Below, in pieces: positions 1-15,976 of a DNA stretch of 64,000 nt. How positions within the stretch are numbered: the first letter of the stretch is position 1; every line of letters starts with the position of its first letter. The position numbers were made by a program, and so were the translations under genes. Below the pieces are notes generated by a model. It made no database searches. It worked only from the letters and a program-made list of their open reading frames with translations, and was not told where the DNA came from. Origin of the DNA: Scylla paramamosain (taxonomy: Eukaryota > Arthropoda > Malacostraca > Decapoda > Portunidae); NCBI RefSeq assembly GCF_035594125.1, contig NC_087171.1, forward strand, positions 16,765,767 to 16,829,766, written 5' to 3'.

Positions 1-234
1 AAAAAGAAAAATCTTCAGTCTTATTATTCTCTTCTTCCTTTCCTCCTTTCTCTTTCCCTGTCTCTCTTCTCCTTCTTCTTCTCCCAAGGACTCACTGAAC
101 TCTCATCTTTATTTCTATTAAAAGTTTCTCCTGCAAATTCCTTGAAAATAAAGAAAAAAATGAAAGAAAAAGAAAACACAAATGGTGGGGGGAGAGCGGA
201 GATGAGGTGGAGGCGGGGGGAAGATTGCGTGCCA

Positions 235-269
235 GGAGGAGGAGGAGGAGGAGGAGGAGGAGGAGGAGG
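235..269. repeat. (GGA)n microsatellite
   Basis: About eleven GGA triplets lie inside a purine-rich plus strand (about 130-600) made mostly of A and G. The surrounding open frames are low-complexity Glu/Lys/Arg and are not treated as genes. Confidence 0.9.
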
Positions 270-919
270 GAGTGAAAGGAAAGATCATCGGAAAAAAGTT
301 AGGCTGAGAAAATAGGTGTGGTGTGGAAATTTACGACGCGTTAGGCTGCAGAAAGAGGTGGAAGAGGAAGAGGAAAAGGAGGTGGACGGAAAGGAGGAGG
401 AAGAGAGGTGGAGGAGGAGGAGGAAGAGAGGAGGAAGAAGAGTATATGCAATTGCTCTGTTCTCGCTGCAGGAAGTAGAAAGGAAAAAGGTTAGGAAAAA
501 AATTGAGTGAGGCGAAGAAAAAGAAAAAAAAGAACGACTAGTTGGAATAGATGAGGAAGCAAAAGAAAAAAAAAAGGAGTAAAATTATGAGGTTAGAGAA
601 TAAGAAGTAATGAATATTGCCCGAGCCATTAATAACAACCCAAGGATGAGGGAAGGTCTTCAAAATTATATATTAAAGATGAACACTGGGAAAAAGAGAA
701 AGTGAACAAAGAAAAAAATAAAAGAGTTAGGGAAGGAAGGCAAGAAAGGAAAACACGAAGAAAAGAAAATGCACTAAAAGCCTTACAAAGAAAACTGGAG
801 ACAAAGAATGGTATTGGAGGCATGTACTCGAGCACACAGAAGAGAAAGATACTCGTACTGGGAAAAGAAAAAGACAAGGTTGAAGTGAGAAGCGAGACAG
901 AGAAGCAAGAGGGAACTAA

Positions 920-1046
<127 letters not shown>

Positions 1047-2313
1047 TAAATAGACAACAACACTGATTAACAAACATTTTCCTAGTGATTATCTAAAGTT
1101 AACACAACACAGCACAAACTTATGATACACGTAGGTAAGGCAGCATAAGACAACAGCATTTCACTGATTAAGAATGATCTGGAGTAAAAATTCTTAACTT
1201 CCTAATTTTTCACATTGGTTCGGGTTTTTATATAATTGTAATCCGACTTCCCTCCATCGGTGAATCTTGCTGCTGATGTTGCTGATGTGGCGAGCAGTTT
1301 TTCTTCCTTAGAATCACATAATACCAAACTTTTCCAATGCAACGTAACGAGTACTTACTTTTTTTTTCTTTCGTTCTTTCTTCGTACTCTTATTGAACGT
1401 TACTCGGTGTTCGTAAATGCCGCCATTGTGAAAGTCTGCCAATGGTGAATCCTTTCTAGGTATTTTTCCTTATACTGAACCCCTTATTTGATGTATGAAT
1501 GTAAATTAACGGTATAATTGATTGATATTGTCTACCTTTTGTCGATCGCATTCTCTCCGTTATATTAGTTTGTAGTTCCTGTAATTCACTCCATACATAG
1601 ATCTCTTCCGAATGTTTTGCCTATGATGTGTCTTGTATTGCAGCTAGATTATGTGGAGTGATGAATGTGTGATTATTTACATCATCTTATCCGACTCCGC
1701 CGCGTTGTCCTATCTTTTATTGTCACTTGTACCTGTCATACTCTTTCATATGTTATCGCCACTGTTGCCTTAAAACAACTGCTACGTTAGTACATCTGCT
1801 TATCCCCATGCTGATCGTTTATGCTGTTGTAACGTTTGAAATAGAAGAAAGTGTACTGACTCCTCTCCGTCTTCTTTGTTGATTAACTTTGCAGCAAATA
1901 TCTACTGTTTTACTCTCCTTGGCCCCCTCTCAAAATAATTCAGAAACACTTTTAACTATCTAATTTCCCAGATGCAAAACGAGCACCAACCTATTATTTT
2001 TTTTTTCTTGCGTCTGTTTAATTACCGCTAGCAAAAATTAGAATGGAGACCAGTGTGAATTTTTCTCTACAGCAATGAGGTTCGTATTTATAGCAGCAGT
2101 GGATTTAAATTACCCTCATAAGTTTTCTGGTTTCCACGACTAAACACAGGATACACTTAAGCCAATTGGAATGCACCGCCCATAAATAACCCGCGGCCAG
2201 GACTCAGCGTGTAATAGAGAAATCTTGCTTCCGCCCTGACTCATGACTCCGAAGTGGAGGCTGGCTTGTGGCCGTCACTCGTGGCCACTCAGCATTACTT
2301 GTTTTTACACAAA
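1047..2313. other. Unique sequence, no gene seen
   Basis: Ordinary AT-rich sequence on both strands. I found no long frame, no splice-bounded exon and no repeat apart from short T runs. Confidence 0.6.
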
Positions 2314-2505
2314 GTGGCAGATGAGAAGAGGAACGTAAGTTTATCATGTCATCTAGGTCAAGAGGAAAAATGGCGATAGTAAACGTGGCAGATAAGCAAA
2401 GGAACGTAATTTCATCATTTCATCAAGGTGAAGAGGAACAGATGCTGAGAGTAAACAACGTGACAAATAAAAGGAACGTAATTTTATCATGTAGAGGAGT
2501 GAAAT
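2314..2505. repeat. Degenerate tandem repeat, three copies of 71-75 bp
   Basis: Copies start at about 2314, 2385 and 2460. Each carries the order GTGGCAGATRAG, then GGAACGTAA, then TTTATCAT, then an AAGAGGAA block and a GTAAAC end. The third copy is the most diverged and is truncated. No coding potential is seen. Confidence 0.8.
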
Positions 2506-2677
2506 AGTTAAGGAGTGAGTGCAGTGGTGGTGCTTTCTGTAATGTATCAGTATCACTACATGTTTTTTAGTAGAATATATAAGAAAAATAATAGCAATAA
2601 TGACTGTTGGTATACGGAAGGATAAGTGAAATGGTGGTGCTCTTTATAATAACTTGAGGATTATAAATAAACACAGT

Positions 2678-3503
<826 letters not shown>

Positions 3504-3581
<78 letters not shown>

Positions 3582-3651
3582 ACGGCCTACCTCCACTCAT
3601 ATAGACAAACCCAACCATGTACTCCCACCCACCACCCCATCTACCCACCTG

Positions 3652-3682
<31 letters not shown>
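3504..3682. repeat. Two (CA)n arrays
   Basis: (CA)n at 3504-3579 and 3653-3682, separated by about 70 bases of C-rich sequence. The second runs into GTGCGCGCGC, a purine-pyrimidine alternating tail. Confidence 0.95.
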
Positions 3683-3689
<7 letters not shown>

Positions 3690-3760
3690 GCGCCTGAGTA
3701 GAAGGCAGTAACACAGAGAGCGTTCCATATTGGAGGAGGAGGCTTGGAAAGGTGCCAAGT

Positions 3761-3762
<2 letters not shown>

Positions 3763-3821
<59 letters not shown>

Positions 3822-3980
3822 CAAGAAGGGAAGAGTCGAAGAGAGGGAGGTTGGCAGTGTTGTCGGTGGGTGGCAGGGGAAGAGGAAACGATGCGAGTTT
3901 ACGTAGTGGTGAGAAAAAAGAAAAAGGAAAGTGGGGAAATAGAGAAAGGTTTTCTCCATTGAGGTGATTTCACGGTCAGG

Positions 3981-4064
<84 letters not shown>

Positions 4065-4119
4065 CAGTCACATTCACACCACAATCATAGAATCGCATCG
4101 CAGTGACCACGACACTTAA

Positions 4120-4200
<81 letters not shown>
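3763..4200. repeat. (GA)n, (GA)n, (CT)n cluster
   Basis: (GA)n at 3763-3818, (GA)n at 3983-4062 and (CT)n at 4119-4200. The last two are complementary and only about 57 bases apart, so a transcript or single strand could pair across them. Confidence 0.95.
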
Positions 4201-4201
<1 letters not shown>

Positions 4202-4361
4202 AAGGCGAGAAAGAGAGGTAAGGCCTGGAGGAAGGATATTGAGAGCCGTGTGTCACTTTCTAATGTTTTATTCTAGCAGTTTACTCCCTCTTCTGCCATC
4301 TCCCTTCACTCCTCCCTGCCCACCGTATAGAACTCTACTTTTATTTTTGGTATTGTTTGTA

Positions 4362-4362
4362 A

Positions 4363-4421
<59 letters not shown>

Positions 4422-4749
4422 ATAGTTAAAAGTAGTCGTTTGTTGTTAATTGGAATTGTGGTTGGTATTCTCTCACGTTTTTGTTGACAGCATTAACCAT
4501 ACATCAAAGCTAATGCCTGGGGCTCCGCGTATAGATGTGGCGAGGGTTAACAGTGGCTCTTACGTCTTACCATGTACCATTATACGCCTCTCCACCTGAC
4601 TAAAGGCGGATTGAAATACCCTGTATACACTATTGTTTCTTTCCTAAATTGTGAATGTCTGATTTAACTCCCGCTAATTACTGGTGGAGCCTTGACCTGT
4701 AGTAAGGGTAAATGGTGGTGGTGGTGGTGGTGGTGGTGGTGGTGGTGGT
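4362..4749. repeat. (GTA)n and (GGT)n arrays
   Basis: (GTA)n at 4362-4430 and (GGT)n at 4712-4749. The 280 bases between them are unremarkable. Confidence 0.93.
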
Positions 4750-5167
4750 ACATCTACTGTGACTATTTAGTGTGTTATAGCATAATTGTCAAACGGAATA
4801 AATTTTAATAATTTTAAACTCGAGGAAAGCAATACAAAATTAACTAATATCTTTAAAAACACTTTTTCAGCGCACAGTCGCGGGCATGAAAGTTAATATT
4901 AATTAAGAAAGTTTTCAATGGAAAAAAAAAGTATGTCACGAAAAATTCCAATAATGGTAACGGAGGTAATGGAAATTTAATTATTGATTTTACTTTCTAC
5001 TTGCGCACCCTTAATTTCATTTCCCGACTCAAAACTGTATAAACACCAATAATGAAGTTACTTTACCATCGCAGCCACCGAGGCTTGTTTACAGTTTGAT
5101 TTGTGTATGTATGTCTGTTTTTTTTTCATATTTTTGGTGTTGTTAGTTGTGGTGGTAGTATTAGTGG

Positions 5168-5168
<1 letters not shown>
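4750..5168. other. AT-rich unique sequence
   Basis: AT-rich sequence with runs of A and T. No gene or repeat structure seen. Confidence 0.55.

Positions 5169-5249
<81 letters not shown>
5169..5249. repeat. (GT)n microsatellite
   Basis: About 40 uninterrupted GT units. Confidence 0.97.
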
Positions 5250-5250
<1 letters not shown>

Positions 5251-6371
5251 TTAGATATTATAGGTACACATCCCCTTTCCCTCTTTATATCAGGAACTGG
5301 ACTCGCCACTCGTTTACAGAGGAGAAAGAGGAGGAATTACGTTCATGGAGAAAAAGGAACCAGAAGAACAGAAATACAAGTAACAAGAGGAAGACGAGAT
5401 GGAGAATGCCAAGAAACAGGAGTAAGAGGGACTGAAGGAGAGAGGAGAATAACTGTAAAATAAACAAAAAGAAACATCAAACATCTATTTATTTGTTACT
5501 CATATGGTCCAGGCTGGCTTATAGGCTGCAAAGGTCATGCATAAAAAAAAAAAAAAACACACACAGAAAACATTCTCTTATCTACATAATTTCGTATCTT
5601 ATAAAATAACAAAACCTCTAGTTATTAACCTTTATATATTTTTACTGGTCGATTATAACTGTATAGAGTATTTGGAGGAGTTATTTTTCAGCATGTTATC
5701 ATTTCCTTCCCCTTTTGAATGGCGTCAGTTTTATCCGATATCTTCACTGTGAAAACGTGAGACGGAGAGACGAACAGGCAGGGAAGGAAGCGTGTAGCAG
5801 TCAAGGGGGAGAAGGTTCAGCGGTACTCCCCACCCTTGGTTTATAGATAACCTTGTCACCTGACCTATTTATATCTTGTTTTGTATTTGTCGCTTCGTTT
5901 AGTCAATTACTTCCCCTTTCATGCTCCCACCTTTCTTAATTATTTACTCCTAGATGAAATGTACAGATAGTGATTAATTTGATTTTTAATGCTGTTATTT
6001 CTCACTGCGTCTGTCATCGCAATCGTTATGACTACCACCTGCACCACCACCACCACCACCACCACCACCATTAGAAACGGATCCTGTATGAAAACTACAA
6101 CGAAATGTTCCTCACAGGGCCAATTTTCAAGCCTTTAACTTAGGTCACGTGCTTCATGCGGAAAAAAGAAATTAAAGAGGGTAAGAAGCAAAAAATTCTA
6201 TGCCCTATGTAAGTAGAAGGCGTGAGATGAAAGTCTGTGGTGAATGCCTGAGTGACGCGAGGAGGGAGGGACGTGTGAGTGAGAGTCTCGTGAATGGTTA
6301 GCAATTAAGCCGTGAGACCGTGTTGACTCCACCAAGAGATGAGCACCAGGAGAGGGGAGAGGCTTAGCTGA

Positions 6372-6373
<2 letters not shown>
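5250..6373. other. Unique sequence with a short (ACC)n
   Basis: It contains (ACC)n at about 6040-6070 and a purine-rich stretch at 5310-5470. No supported gene. Confidence 0.55.
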
Positions 6374-6449
<76 letters not shown>

Positions 6450-6499
6450 GAGTGAGAGTGAGAGTGAGTGAGTGAGTGAGTGAGTGAGTGAGTGAGTGA

Positions 6500-6579
<80 letters not shown>
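6374..6579. repeat. Compound (GA)n(GTGA)n(GA)n
   Basis: (GA)n at the left, then a switch to GAGAGT and GTGA units at about 6447-6501, then (GA)n again. This looks like one array with a variant unit amplified in its centre. Confidence 0.96.
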
Positions 6580-6581
<2 letters not shown>

Positions 6582-6669
6582 ATAATTCAAAAGATTTTCC
6601 CCATTAATTTTATCAGTCGGGGGGGTCAGTAACCCTTCTGGTATTGATGTGTTGTTATTAAATTTGGTG

Positions 6670-6681
6670 GTATTATTATTG

Positions 6682-6763
<82 letters not shown>

Positions 6764-6778
6764 TACTACTACTACTAT

Positions 6779-6846
<68 letters not shown>

Positions 6847-6860
6847 TTACTACTGCTACT
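6670..6860. repeat. Compound (TTA)n(CTA)n
   Basis: (TTA)n to about 6762, then (CTA)n with scattered TTA units. The second unit differs from the first by one base, which suggests a point variant that later expanded. Confidence 0.96.
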
Positions 6861-7189
6861 ATCATTATCTTATTCGTCTATTTCTGAGTGTCTGTATCCC
6901 CACCTTAAGTCTACTAGTTCCATCTCACAAGTCCCATACAAGGAAGCTTTGAGTCTTCAGCTTCCTGGGACCCTCCTATCATGCACTGAACCCCACTGTA
7001 GGTATAAAAAGGTGTTCTGTCTATTCTGTCCTAAGTTCTTGCATTCCGTTTTATGTTTACGAGTATATGTTGTAATTCTAATTCTAATTATGTCTTATCT
7101 TGGTGAATAATCCTGTCTTACTATGTGTTTTTATTGTCCGTACCTCATTTCTTGCTTATTTCTGAACCTCTTGTATGAACCTTTTATGT

Positions 7190-7580
7190 CTCACTCCTGT
7201 CCGAACCCTCTGTCTCATTCCTGGCGCCATATGACCTCGATGTTGCGGTGCCAAAATAGAAACTTTCAATAAATCAATCACTTAGTCAAGCACTTCTGTT
7301 TCAAACCCTGTCTTACACCTGTCTGAACTTTCTCCCCATTCATGTCAGAATCATTTGTCTCACTCCTCTGAACCTCCTGTCTCAATCCTGTCTGAACTTC
7401 CTGGCCCAATTCTGACTTAACCTCTCATTCCCTTCCATTCTGAATCTCCTGTTCTGTAACGGTCTGAACCCCTGAAACCACTCTTGCCTGAACCTAATGT
7501 CCTTTTATTTCTAGCTCAGTTTTGTCTCAAATTCATGACCCCTTCTTCTGGACTTCTCATCCTACTCGTTTCTGAACCTC
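7190..7580. repeat. Degenerate minisatellite, about 24 bp
   Basis: Phrases of the form GTCTGAACCTCCTGTCTCA recur with drift (7199, 7320, 7374, 7401, 7436-7460, 7484, 7570). Unit spacing varies and no two copies are identical. The plus-strand frame starting near 7484 is part of this repeat. Confidence 0.65.
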
Positions 7581-7781
7581 CTCCTCCTACTATCAATTTT
7601 TGTGTTCCATTTTCATCTTTTTCATCCCTCCTCGTGTCCCTCGGGATGTTATTGTCATCCTTGCTCCTGCTGGGGATTGGCTGCCCCGCCTCCACCTGCA
7701 GCGAGAAGGATATCTTGTCTCGTGTAATTTTTAAAAATTTTATTTTTGGATTACTATGTTTATCTATTTATATATTCATTT

Positions 7782-7820
7782 TATTTATTTGTTTATTTAT
7801 TTATTTATTTATTTATTTAT
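7782..7820. repeat. (TTTA)n microsatellite
   Basis: About nine TTTA units after a looser TATTTATAT lead-in. Confidence 0.9.
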
Positions 7821-8308
7821 CTGTTTGCTTTTGTATTCGCTGTGTTATGGAAAAATATTAGGTACGCTTTGTTCTTATTGTTGCTGTTGCTCTCGTTTTA
7901 AATCCTTAAAGTTTATTTTTAGATTTATTAATTTTCATTTCTTTTATATCATCTTTTTCTATTTTTAGGTTCACCATACTCTTCCCATCACAATCACCAC
8001 TATTCTTCACGCGTACACTGTCTTATCGTATCCCCATGTTGCAGTTTACCACTCAGGACACATCCACCATATGCTCAGGGGAGTGTCATGGGGAAGGCTG
8101 GGAAAATAACAATAAGGAATGGACTGCAGGGACGGGTAATGCTAAGGTTCATGTAAACAGGTCAGGGGTGAAGCCTGGTCTGGACTGAATGTCTGAGCGA
8201 TGCTAGAATGGCAAGGTGTGAGAGTCTTACTGTGAACAGAGCTGTACAATAATCAACGTGACGATGTTGACACCACTGAGCGAAGAACACTTGAGGAGCT
8301 TGGCTAAA

Positions 8309-8349
<41 letters not shown>

Positions 8350-8690
8350 AACCTACAGGATGAGATACACGTAATTATACAGATGAACAAATAGATCAAG
8401 AGGATGTTACATATCATAATCAGCGAAACAGAGGGATAAACAGATATAATCATACAATTTCTTTATATTTCACAAACTACCCATTTCCAGATTAACGCAC
8501 ATTAGTTCATCCCGTGCGCTATTAGAGTATGTACAATAAGACAGAATAAAAAGAGAAAATCTGTTGAAAGTGATATAAAAAAAAAAGTGGAATTACTGCA
8601 AGCGCTCGTAATGTCCGGTTGTCTTTTGCCACTTGTTCTTATTCTAGTAATTGCTCATAGTCATTGTAATTGTTCTACAGTGTCTTTGTA
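7821..8690. other. Unique sequence with a short (GA)n
   Basis: It holds (GA)n at about 8310-8345. No gene seen. Confidence 0.55.
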
Positions 8691-9015
8691 ATCAGTCTCC
8701 ATACAGTTACTTTCATTTCCCTGCACAGTAACTCACTCTCTTTAATCTCTCCAAAGCCACTCTTTGATCTCCTGCTATTCTCTGTTCATTCCTCACCTCT
8801 ATAGTCGCTCTGTACAGTCACTCTCTCTTGACTCATTCTCTTTGATCCCCAGTCATTCTCCGTGCGGTCTTTCCCTGCAATCGCTTTGTATAGTCACCCT
8901 TCACAATTTCAAGTCTTCTACAGTACATTCAGTATTCAGTAATTCTTCACATGGTCATCTTTACAGTCACCTCTATAATTACTTTCTCCACAATCATTCT
9001 GTCTTCAGTTAGTCT
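8691..9015. repeat. Degenerate CAGTCAYTCT-type minisatellite
   Basis: Variants of CAGTCACTCT, CAGTTACTTTC, TAGTCGCTCT and CAATCATTCTGT recur every 15-30 bases across this stretch. The frame at 8764-9012 reflects the repeat and is not called as a gene. Confidence 0.6.
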
Positions 9016-10415
9016 TTTTCGATATAATGCAAAGACTTAAATGGACGAAAAAAAAAACCACTTATTGAGGCAGTGAAACATGATTATTAGCTCTTCTGCA
9101 CAGACATGTCAGAGAATATAGTGCTCTGGTTTCCTTAACACACACTAAAAGATGACCTGCTTCTATCAGTGTGTGTGTGTGTGTCGTTCCCTCTCTCTGA
9201 TGCCTTCCTGTTCCTCTCTTATCGGACCAAAATTGAAAGCATGTTAACTAGAACTAAAAAGGAGCATGGGTAGGGCAGATATTAAAGTAAGAATTAGGTC
9301 AACAGAAAAACAACGTGGGGATGTTGAGAGAAGTCAAGGCAGACAGAGATCTACAAATATAGTTGATATGGAAAGATTTACGGGTGGGGGCTTCCGATAG
9401 ACAGTTAGCCAATAAAGATGAATTGAGTACATTGGATGAAACCTTTGTCCTGCTGAGGGATCATAAAGACCGATAATATATATATGTATTCCGTTGAATG
9501 TATTTTTATGTTTTCCTTTTAGAAATATTCCTCTGTATCGGATTCATATTTATTGGTTTGTAATATTCACACACTTGTCACTCAACTTCATTCATAGGTC
9601 TTTTTCCATTAATTTTATCAGCAGAAGTCATTAGCGGCTGTGACAGTGAAGTGTTACTGTATTTGGAGCGTATTTCCCCACCTCCCTGTCTTTATTTACT
9701 GCCTCTTCAAATTTCTCCCACTTTTCCTTGTGTCCCATCCTGAGTCCACCTATTTTCAGTGCACCTCAGTCCTTCTTTCCTACCTTCACCGATCAGCAAT
9801 CCTCCTGCCTGAGTCTTATCTCACCTTATCTCTCTGTCCCATCATAAGTTCCGTCTCATTTTTCCCTGTCCTATCCGAGGAAATGCTCTCTTCATCCTAT
9901 CCTCTTGTGTCCTTATGTGAATTAGGGAGTGCCATTGTTCTGCCGGATGGGTGAATGGCTGGTACAAGAGTGGGTTCAATTCGGTAGTGTGCTCATCTGT
10001 CTTGTAAAAGAGTAACATGAGCTTATAAAATGTACATCTGTAGGCCTTCCTGGTATCCACGGTATGTCAGAGTTCACTTCACCTCAGGCTGACTCTTTCG
10101 TGTCAACTATGAAGCAAAGTACAGTAGTGAATGACATGTTTTATGTTTTGATTAAAAGCGAAGGGAGTAAAAAACAGGCTTCAATTTTTATCAGTCCCGG
10201 AATGAAAGGTAAAAAAAAAAATCTATCGTCAACACTCGTAATTAGTTCCGTGGTTAATTCATGCGAGTGCTGACGCGGCCACGTGAGGCTCCACTGTTGC
10301 TATGATTGAAAAATTAAACGAACAGCATTATCGGGTATATTTTGCCTTCTTATATACTCACAAACTTTTCTAAAGAATATTCTGCTGTTCTGAAATGAAA
10401 ATTTGATTGTTGTAT

Positions 10416-10416
<1 letters not shown>
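9016..10416. other. Unique sequence, no gene seen
   Basis: A plus-strand frame near 9640-9954 and a minus-strand frame near 9842-10060 overlap without recognisable motifs. Neither is supported. Confidence 0.5.

Positions 10417-10499
<83 letters not shown>
10417..10499. repeat. (CA)n microsatellite
   Basis: About 41 uninterrupted CA units. Confidence 0.97.
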
Positions 10500-10501
<2 letters not shown>

Positions 10502-12583
10502 GATATTTGCAAAAAGAGAGACAGGAGAAGAAAGAAGACAGAAAAAGAAAGATATTCAAGGTTAAGTTTTGGCAAGTGTTCCACGTCTACCTTTGCAATG
10601 GTTCCCTTCACGTCCATTCATTACTTCACGCCAAACACTGTCCAGTCACGGCCTTTGACATAAATTAATTTTCTACGCTTTTAATCATGACTTTTTAATG
10701 ATGCATATCAGAAAAAGCCGGAGGTGTACAAGTTAGGCGGAGTGCGTTGGGTAAGGGAAGAGAGAGAGAGAAAGAGAGGGAAAGAGAGAGAGGTTCGTGG
10801 TTGGTGGATATTCCGATAGTGAGCGAGGGAAAGATAGCAGCAGTAAAGTGGTGTTGGCAGTGGTTTTGCAGGGCTGGCCTAATGACATTCTGCAGCATAG
10901 ATTTGTAGCTGAACTGTCCGCAGATCAAAGCGTGCGTGGAGCGTTGCCATTTATCCTTCCATCTCTGAATTTGGAACGCGTTATAATCAGCTCATAAATT
11001 TAGATCATGTTCACAACAAATTACCTGAGGAATGAAGGATTGAATTGGTGTTGAGCGATCGGTCTTGTAATAATTAGTGTCGTGACTCTGAACGTGTTAT
11101 GCATGTGATCAAATACTAGGTCACCATTAAAGGATAATATGAAGGACACATTTGCATCTGGAGGGAAAATAATGAGTTTTTCAAATCGTATTATGTTTTT
11201 GTATTAGGGTTTTGTTTGTATTCACTGTTCCCATCGGCCTAAGGAAACTAATTAAAGCATATGCATGAAAGATCTATTTGCATTTTGAGAAAAGAAGAAC
11301 TGTAATTGCTTCTCTAAGTCTTATTATACAATCGTAGTAGATTTATATATTCATTGTTTCCATTTATTTAAGGAAACTTTTATCCCCTTGTCCAGCGACC
11401 GTGTTCCCCCCTCTCCTGCACTGCCCGCTCGTGACCCGCAGCCAGGCTATGGGAGCTGCGGCTAATGGCTCGCTCGTGTACAAGGAATGGCCGCCGTCAC
11501 TGAGATTGAAACTCTGCGTCACGAAATCACCAACACCGTCGCTGTGTTGCCGCTTTCTGCGTTTCTCCGTGTTGGCGTGTTTATCAGCGATTTGTCCTCT
11601 TTCCACAAACAATCTTTTTTTTTTTTAATATTCATGCTCCATGTTAGCAAATGTCATTATGTCGCTTACTGTTAACAACTAGGTAAGTAAACCATGTTAA
11701 TTAAGAAAGTTTGCTCAATTCCCGGTGTTTAATCAAATTTTCAATGGCGAGAAAATAAAGAAAATAAGACCGAAATTGTATTCCTTAATCAGAGTGAGCT
11801 TTTTTTTTTTTTTTGCGAGCGATTGATGGCAAGACCGCCTTTAGATGGGAGAGACAGATAAGGCAGACTAAAGCGGATCAAAGTCGGTATAAGGTTGGAT
11901 AAAAGACTAAATTGACCTCGAGCAAGAGTGAAAAACAAGGAAAGATATGAAGGAGGACGAAGGCTGCAGACACGGGGGTGACGCAGCTCAGGGATGTGTT
12001 GTTTTTGTGAATGCAGTGTTTGCCTCAGTGTTATGAAAGTATTGTACTCCTTTGATGTGTCTGTCCTTTCACTCCACCAGCTGATGACATCTCACTTCCC
12101 TCGTCCATGAACCTTTCACTGCCTACCCTTCTTACCAGTCTGCCTTTCATCCACCCACACCATACACTAGATCGTTCCTTCAGTTCACTCTTGCCTCTCC
12201 TCCCCCTCACACTCTTGCCTCACTGTTTAATTTCTGCTCTGAGCGTCAGTTTCACAATTCTAACGTCAGAAAATGCGATCCATCGATGACATCGTTAGTT
12301 TTCGTAGCGGCACTGAGCCTCCTCGACACCTCTGCATCAGTCTCCGCTGAAACGCTTCAATCTTTGGGAGAAAGTCATTCTCCGAGTTATCAACTGAGAT
12401 CGATAGACTGTCAGAAAGTAGGAATAGGGAGTCGAACTCTTGCCCTTACGACAGCAAAGCACTCACTTGGGGAACGTCAGGTGTTTGCCTGCCTCTGAAA
12501 CTGTTTTCTTCCGCAGGATCCGAGACGGGCCAACGCACCATAAGACTCAGTACGCTCGTATAAGCACACTGCATTGACACATT
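10500..12583. other. Unique sequence, no gene seen
   Basis: It includes a short GA-rich patch at 10756-10793 and a GC-richer island at about 11390-11580. I could not connect the frames there to any family. Confidence 0.5.
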
Positions 12584-12717
12584 AAATATAAAACAATATT
12601 GAATCATGGAAAGCAGTCATAGCGACGCTTCAGAGTTAGCAGCTAAAGCACATAAATATAAAACAATATTGAATCATGGTAAGCAGTCATAGCGACGCTT
12701 CAGAGTTAGCAGCTTAA
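12584..12717. repeat. Two-copy tandem duplication, 70 bp period
   Basis: The block AAACAATATTGAATCATGG through GCGACGCTTCAGAGTTAGCAGC occurs at 12591 and again at 12661. Copies are almost identical (one base differs after ATCATGG, and AGCTAAAG versus AGCTTAAG at the end), so the duplication is recent. Confidence 0.93.
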
Positions 12718-12924
12718 GTACAAACTTTAAAGCATTCCTAAGTCAAACACACCCATTTCTGGTCTTTCTCAGTTAAAACATCAAAGACATTTATTTCTAT
12801 AAACACTAAGAAACCATTTGATTAACTGATACTTTTTGCAGTAAATTGTTACTATTTAGACTGATTGAATGTTCCTCGTATTCTACTTATTTTTTTCCAC
12901 TTGCTATCTCAGTGTTGATGTTTT

Positions 12925-12927
<3 letters not shown>

Positions 12928-12991
<64 letters not shown>
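12928..12991. repeat. (CA)n microsatellite
   Basis: About 32 CA units. Confidence 0.96.
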
Positions 12992-14763
<1,772 letters not shown>

Positions 14764-15173
14764 TCCATCCAATCTATTTTCAGTCCTAATGAGTTCCGTG
14801 AAAGTGGTATTCCCATTCACTGATATTTTGTTTCCATCACGTGACGGCCTCCCTCTTCCCCTCCTTCCCTCCTCCTCTCTTCATCTGCCCTCCGTGCCTC
14901 CGTTATTCTGCTGTCTCTCCTCTCCCCGCAGCCTACGTACATTATCACCGCAGCATACCACAGTAACCAGCAGTGACGCGCGCCCGTCCTGCTCCCTCAG
15001 ACATATTTCCCCTGAATTCCATTTGGGGGATGACAATATTCTGTCAAATAAAGTTGAATTTTGGTCCGGATTTACGAGAGGCGTCTGGCGCTCGAATTGA
15101 GGTTTGCCACGTTACGTCTATCGATCTGCAGGTTAATTAATTTAGTTACTGGAGCATAAGGTACAGTGGCTGC

Positions 15174-15175
<2 letters not shown>

Positions 15176-15214
<39 letters not shown>

Positions 15215-15372
15215 TGCTTCTGTCAATGGGTAGCGTTAAGAAGTCGGTCAGTAGGACGGCCCAGTGGGGAGTTTTTGAGTTGTCAGACTGTGGAAGCTTG
15301 TGTCAGACTGTGAGTCGGGAAATGAAGCAGTGTTAGAAATAGACGTGGTGTGGAGCCCTGATTAATTACTTG

Positions 15373-15445
<73 letters not shown>
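15176..15445. repeat. Two (GT)n arrays
   Basis: (GT)n at 15176-15211 and 15376-15445 with 160 bases of unique sequence between them. Confidence 0.95.
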
Positions 15446-15450
<5 letters not shown>

Positions 15451-15508
15451 TAAGTAAGAAATTATTATTTACAGTAAAAATCTCATCTATCTTTCTACAT
15501 GCCTTCCA

Positions 15509-15735
<227 letters not shown>

Positions 15736-15879
15736 TCCAACGATCCAGCACTAACACAAAACTCACACTTCAACAAGTCATGCAAATTTGAACTTAAATC
15801 GAAATGAAATTCTACATCGTCTCAGCAATTTACCATTTTTTATTCCTATTTCCCTAGGTGAGTGACGGCGGCTGAAGGT

Positions 15880-15880
<1 letters not shown>

Positions 15881-15974
<94 letters not shown>
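15881..15974. repeat. (GA)n microsatellite
   Basis: About 46 GA units. This is the third large purine or pyrimidine array within 500 bases. Confidence 0.96.

Positions 15975-15976
<2 letters not shown>

Noticed and set aside
3504..3682. CRISPR-like spaced repeats
   Set aside because: The repeats are plain microsatellites with no conserved direct repeat or unique spacers, and the genome is eukaryotic.
6626..7110. Hydrophobic poly-Leu, poly-Val and poly-Ile frames resembling membrane proteins
   Set aside because: They arise from TTA/CTA triplet arrays. The unique sequence after the array shows no continuing domain.
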